From the NCBI RefSeq assembly GCF_009765755.1, contig NZ_LMUV01000011.1, forward strand, positions 515,140 to 579,139: DNA of 64,000 bases. The letters are read 5' to 3'. The notes under the pieces are model-generated. The model was not told where the DNA came from, made no database searches, and saw only the letters and a program-made list of their open reading frames with translations. A program made the position numbers and the translations under genes. This DNA is from Rhodanobacter sp. L36. GTDB lineage: Bacteria; Pseudomonadota; Gammaproteobacteria; Xanthomonadales; Rhodanobacteraceae. Below, in pieces: positions 62,442 through 64,000 of this stretch (within the stretch, counting starts at the first letter, position 1; every line of letters begins with the position of its first letter).

Positions 62442-62978
62442 ATGTGGCGAACCATTCTGAAATACGGCGTGATCGCGGGCGTGATCGTCGGCGGCTTCGA
62501 GTTCCTCACGTTCGTCGCGTTCTCCGGCATGCCGCCGATGAAGTACGGCATGGTGATCGGCTACACGACGATGCTGATCGCATTGAGCGCAGTGTTCATG
62601 GGGATCAAGCGATATCGGGATGTCGACCGTGGCGGGGTGATTGGATTCTGGCCGGCACTCGGAGTCGGGCTGGGCGTCAGCTTCATCGCCGGCATCTTCT
62701 ACGTGGCCGCGTGGGAAGCGGTGCAATCGATGACGCACATGGATTTCGCCACGTCGTATGCGAACGCGATCATCGCCAGCGAAAAGGCCAGGGGCGCGAG
62801 CGCCGAAGCGCTGGCGAAGGTCACCGCCGGGATGGAGGCGTTCAAGGTGCAGTACGCGAACCCGATGTATCGCCTGCCGATGACCTTCGCGGAAATCTTT
62901 CCGGTTGGCGTGCTGGTGTCGCTGGTGTCGGCGGGCCTGTTGCGCAACAGCCGGTTTCTGCCGGTGCGGCGGGTCTGA
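62442..62978 (+). CDS. DUF4199 family membrane protein
   Basis: 178 residues with AAAGGAGCTG before ATG 62442. Four membrane helices (about 6-26, 34-52, 66-90 and 145-165) and the segment VFMGIKRYRDVDRGGVIGF typical of DUF4199. The loop between helices 3 and 4 is charged (about 95-140). Function unknown. Its pairing with a membrane LuxR-type regulator suggests it is regulated by or works with that protein. Confidence 0.88.
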   Translation: MWRTILKYGVIAGVIVGGFEFLTFVAFSGMPPMKYGMVIGYTTMLIALSAVFMGIKRYRDVDRGGVIGFWPALGVGLGVSFIAGIFYVAAWEAVQSMTHMDFATSYANAIIASEKARGASAEALAKVTAGMEAFKVQYANPMYRLPMTFAEIFPVGVLVSLVSAGLLRNSRFLPVRRV

Positions 62979-63087
62979 GGCGCTCCGGAACGAGTGCAAC
63001 AGTTTCGTGCAGTGCCTGCGTGCGATCTGACTCATGTCGGGCGGAGCCGGTAAAGTGGCTGCTCGTCCGCTTCCGACATGAATCGCC

Positions 63088-64000
63088 ATGCATGCGTCCC
63101 TTCGTTTTCGCCTGACCGCCGCTGCGCTTTGCCTGACCGTTGCACTGCCTTCTCTCGCCGTCGAGAAGCCACGCACCAAGACCATCGGCGAGCAACTCGA
63201 AGGTACGTTGTTCTGGCCGCAGGCACAGCGCGAAGCGCAGTTCCGGCAGCTGTACAAACTGTTTCCGAGCGATCGCGTCGAGCATGGCGCGCACGTTCGC
63301 GAGTTGCCGCAGGGCAAGCCGCTGGCGATGCCGGGACAGGACACTTCAGCGTGGCTGGCGCAGTACATGGACTCGCACCATCTGGCCGGCGTGATGGTGG
63401 TGCAGCACGGGCGCGTTCGTCTGCAACGTCATGCGCTGGGTTTCGATGCGACGCAGCGCTGGGAGTCGTTCTCGGTGGCGAAATCAGTGACTTCGCTGCT
63501 GCTGGGCGTCGCGCTGCAACGCGGCGACATTCACGGCATGGGCGACACGCTCGGCACGTACATCCCGGAATTGCGCGACAGCGCTTACAACAAAGTCACC
63601 GTGCAGCAGCTGCTGACGATGACCTCCGGCGTGCACTGGAACGAGGACTACGACGATCCCAAATCGGATGTGGCGCAAATGTACGTCGGCGCCTGCGTCG
63701 GACACGAGGCTCACGTGCTGTCGTACCTGCACGACAAGCCGCGGCAATGGCCTGCTGGTTCGCACTTCAACTACAACACCGCCGAAACCGATCTGCTTGG
63801 CATCCTGGTGCAGCGGGCCACGCATCGCTCGCTGGCGGCGTATCTGTCGCAGACGATCTGGAAGCCGTACGGCATGGCCGCCGACGCGTACTGGATCAAG
63901 GACGAATGCGATGGCCACGACACCGGCGGCAGCGGGCTGGAAGCAACGCTCGGCGACTTCGCGCGCATCGGCCAGTTGATGCTCGATGGCGGCCGGGTCG
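63088..64000 (+). CDS. Serine beta-lactamase-family protein (3' end outside window)
   Basis: At least 304 residues, cut by the window end with the frame open. ATG 63088 starts a signal peptide (RFRLTAAALCLTVALPSLA). The catalytic SxxK is S129-V-A-K132, and the second motif tyrosine is Y229 in HFNYNTAETDLLG. TVQQLLTMTSGVHWNEDYDD is typical of the class C / EstB / 6-aminohexanoate-dimer-hydrolase group. Could be a penicillin-interactive enzyme, an esterase or a peptidase; true beta-lactam resistance is not implied. Confidence 0.88.
   Translation, partial: MHASLRFRLTAAALCLTVALPSLAVEKPRTKTIGEQLEGTLFWPQAQREAQFRQLYKLFPSDRVEHGAHVRELPQGKPLAMPGQDTSAWLAQYMDSHHLAGVMVVQHGRVRLQRHALGFDATQRWESFSVAKSVTSLLLGVALQRGDIHGMGDTLGTYIPELRDSAYNKVTVQQLLTMTSGVHWNEDYDDPKSDVAQMYVGACVGHEAHVLSYLHDKPRQWPAGSHFNYNTAETDLLGILVQRATHRSLAAYLSQTIWKPYGMAADAYWIKDECDGHDTGGSGLEATLGDFARIGQLMLDGGRV

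Noticed and set aside
63065-63080. Twelfth copy of the 24-nt hairpin before the beta-lactamase-family gene
   Set aside because: Only the left arm and part of the loop match (GTCCGCTTCCGAC); the right arm is absent, so chance is likely.

Overview
The window is high-GC DNA from a gammaproteobacterium of the order Xanthomonadales, most likely a Rhodanobacteraceae member (Dyella, Rhodanobacter, Frateuria or Luteibacter type). The grounds are gene order and protein character: rpoE-rseA-mucD with no rseB between them, lepA-lepB-DUF4845-rnc-era-recO, a thioinosine-phosphorylase-type gene after hpt, and dispersed intergenic hairpins of the kind common in this order. No rRNA, tRNA, CRISPR array, insertion sequence or integrase gene was found. 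The genus is an inference.

Positions 1-29.9 kb are mostly conserved chromosome. In order they hold a CPA2 antiporter, a periplasmic FKBP isomerase, ugd-slyX-DUF2058, a FadJ-like beta-oxidation protein (minus strand), a GGDEF-EAL protein with a small partner, and the envelope-stress operon rpoE-rseA-mucD behind a near-perfect sigma-E promoter. The lepA-lepB-DUF4845-rnc-era-recO block follows, then an REC-HPt phosphorelay protein, a YdbH/YdbL-like envelope pair, a tightly packed rlmD-CYTH-nagZ-hpt run, a purine nucleoside phosphorylase, a cold-shock protein, a glycosylasparaginase-like hydrolase and cutC.

Positions 29.9-34.4 kb carry small membrane and hypothetical proteins, a VOC protein, a flavin monooxygenase and a PepSY-like periplasmic protein. 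Positions 34.6-34.9 kb look like a decayed dispersed repeat. Positions 34.9-40.5 kb hold the four-gene minus-strand DNA-end-processing cluster (Mbl exonuclease, ATP-dependent ligase, Lhr-like helicase, PdeM phosphoesterase) with overlapping genes, followed by a PQQ-type sugar dehydrogenase.

Positions 42.2-57.7 kb form the accessory region and the most unusual part. A 2040-residue YadA-type trimeric autotransporter adhesin and a BamE/OmpA-type lipoprotein are flanked on both sides by short, poorly conserved, partly broken genes. Between these genes sit 11 copies of a 24-nt hairpin with arms GTCCGCTTT / AAAGCGGAC and loop CGACCC. All copies point the same way, usually one per gap, a few bases after one stop codon and 24-64 nt before the next start. 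Two short-chain dehydrogenases with a divergent AraC regulator lie within the region. At 57.3-57.7 kb there is an array of eighteen 21-bp units arranged as a 105-bp higher-order repeat.

Positions 57.8-64 kb return to ordinary sequence: a periplasmic hypothetical, an M13 zinc metallopeptidase, a DUF3667 protein, a membrane-anchored LuxR-type regulator with a DUF4199 partner, and a serine beta-lactamase-family protein cut off by the window end.
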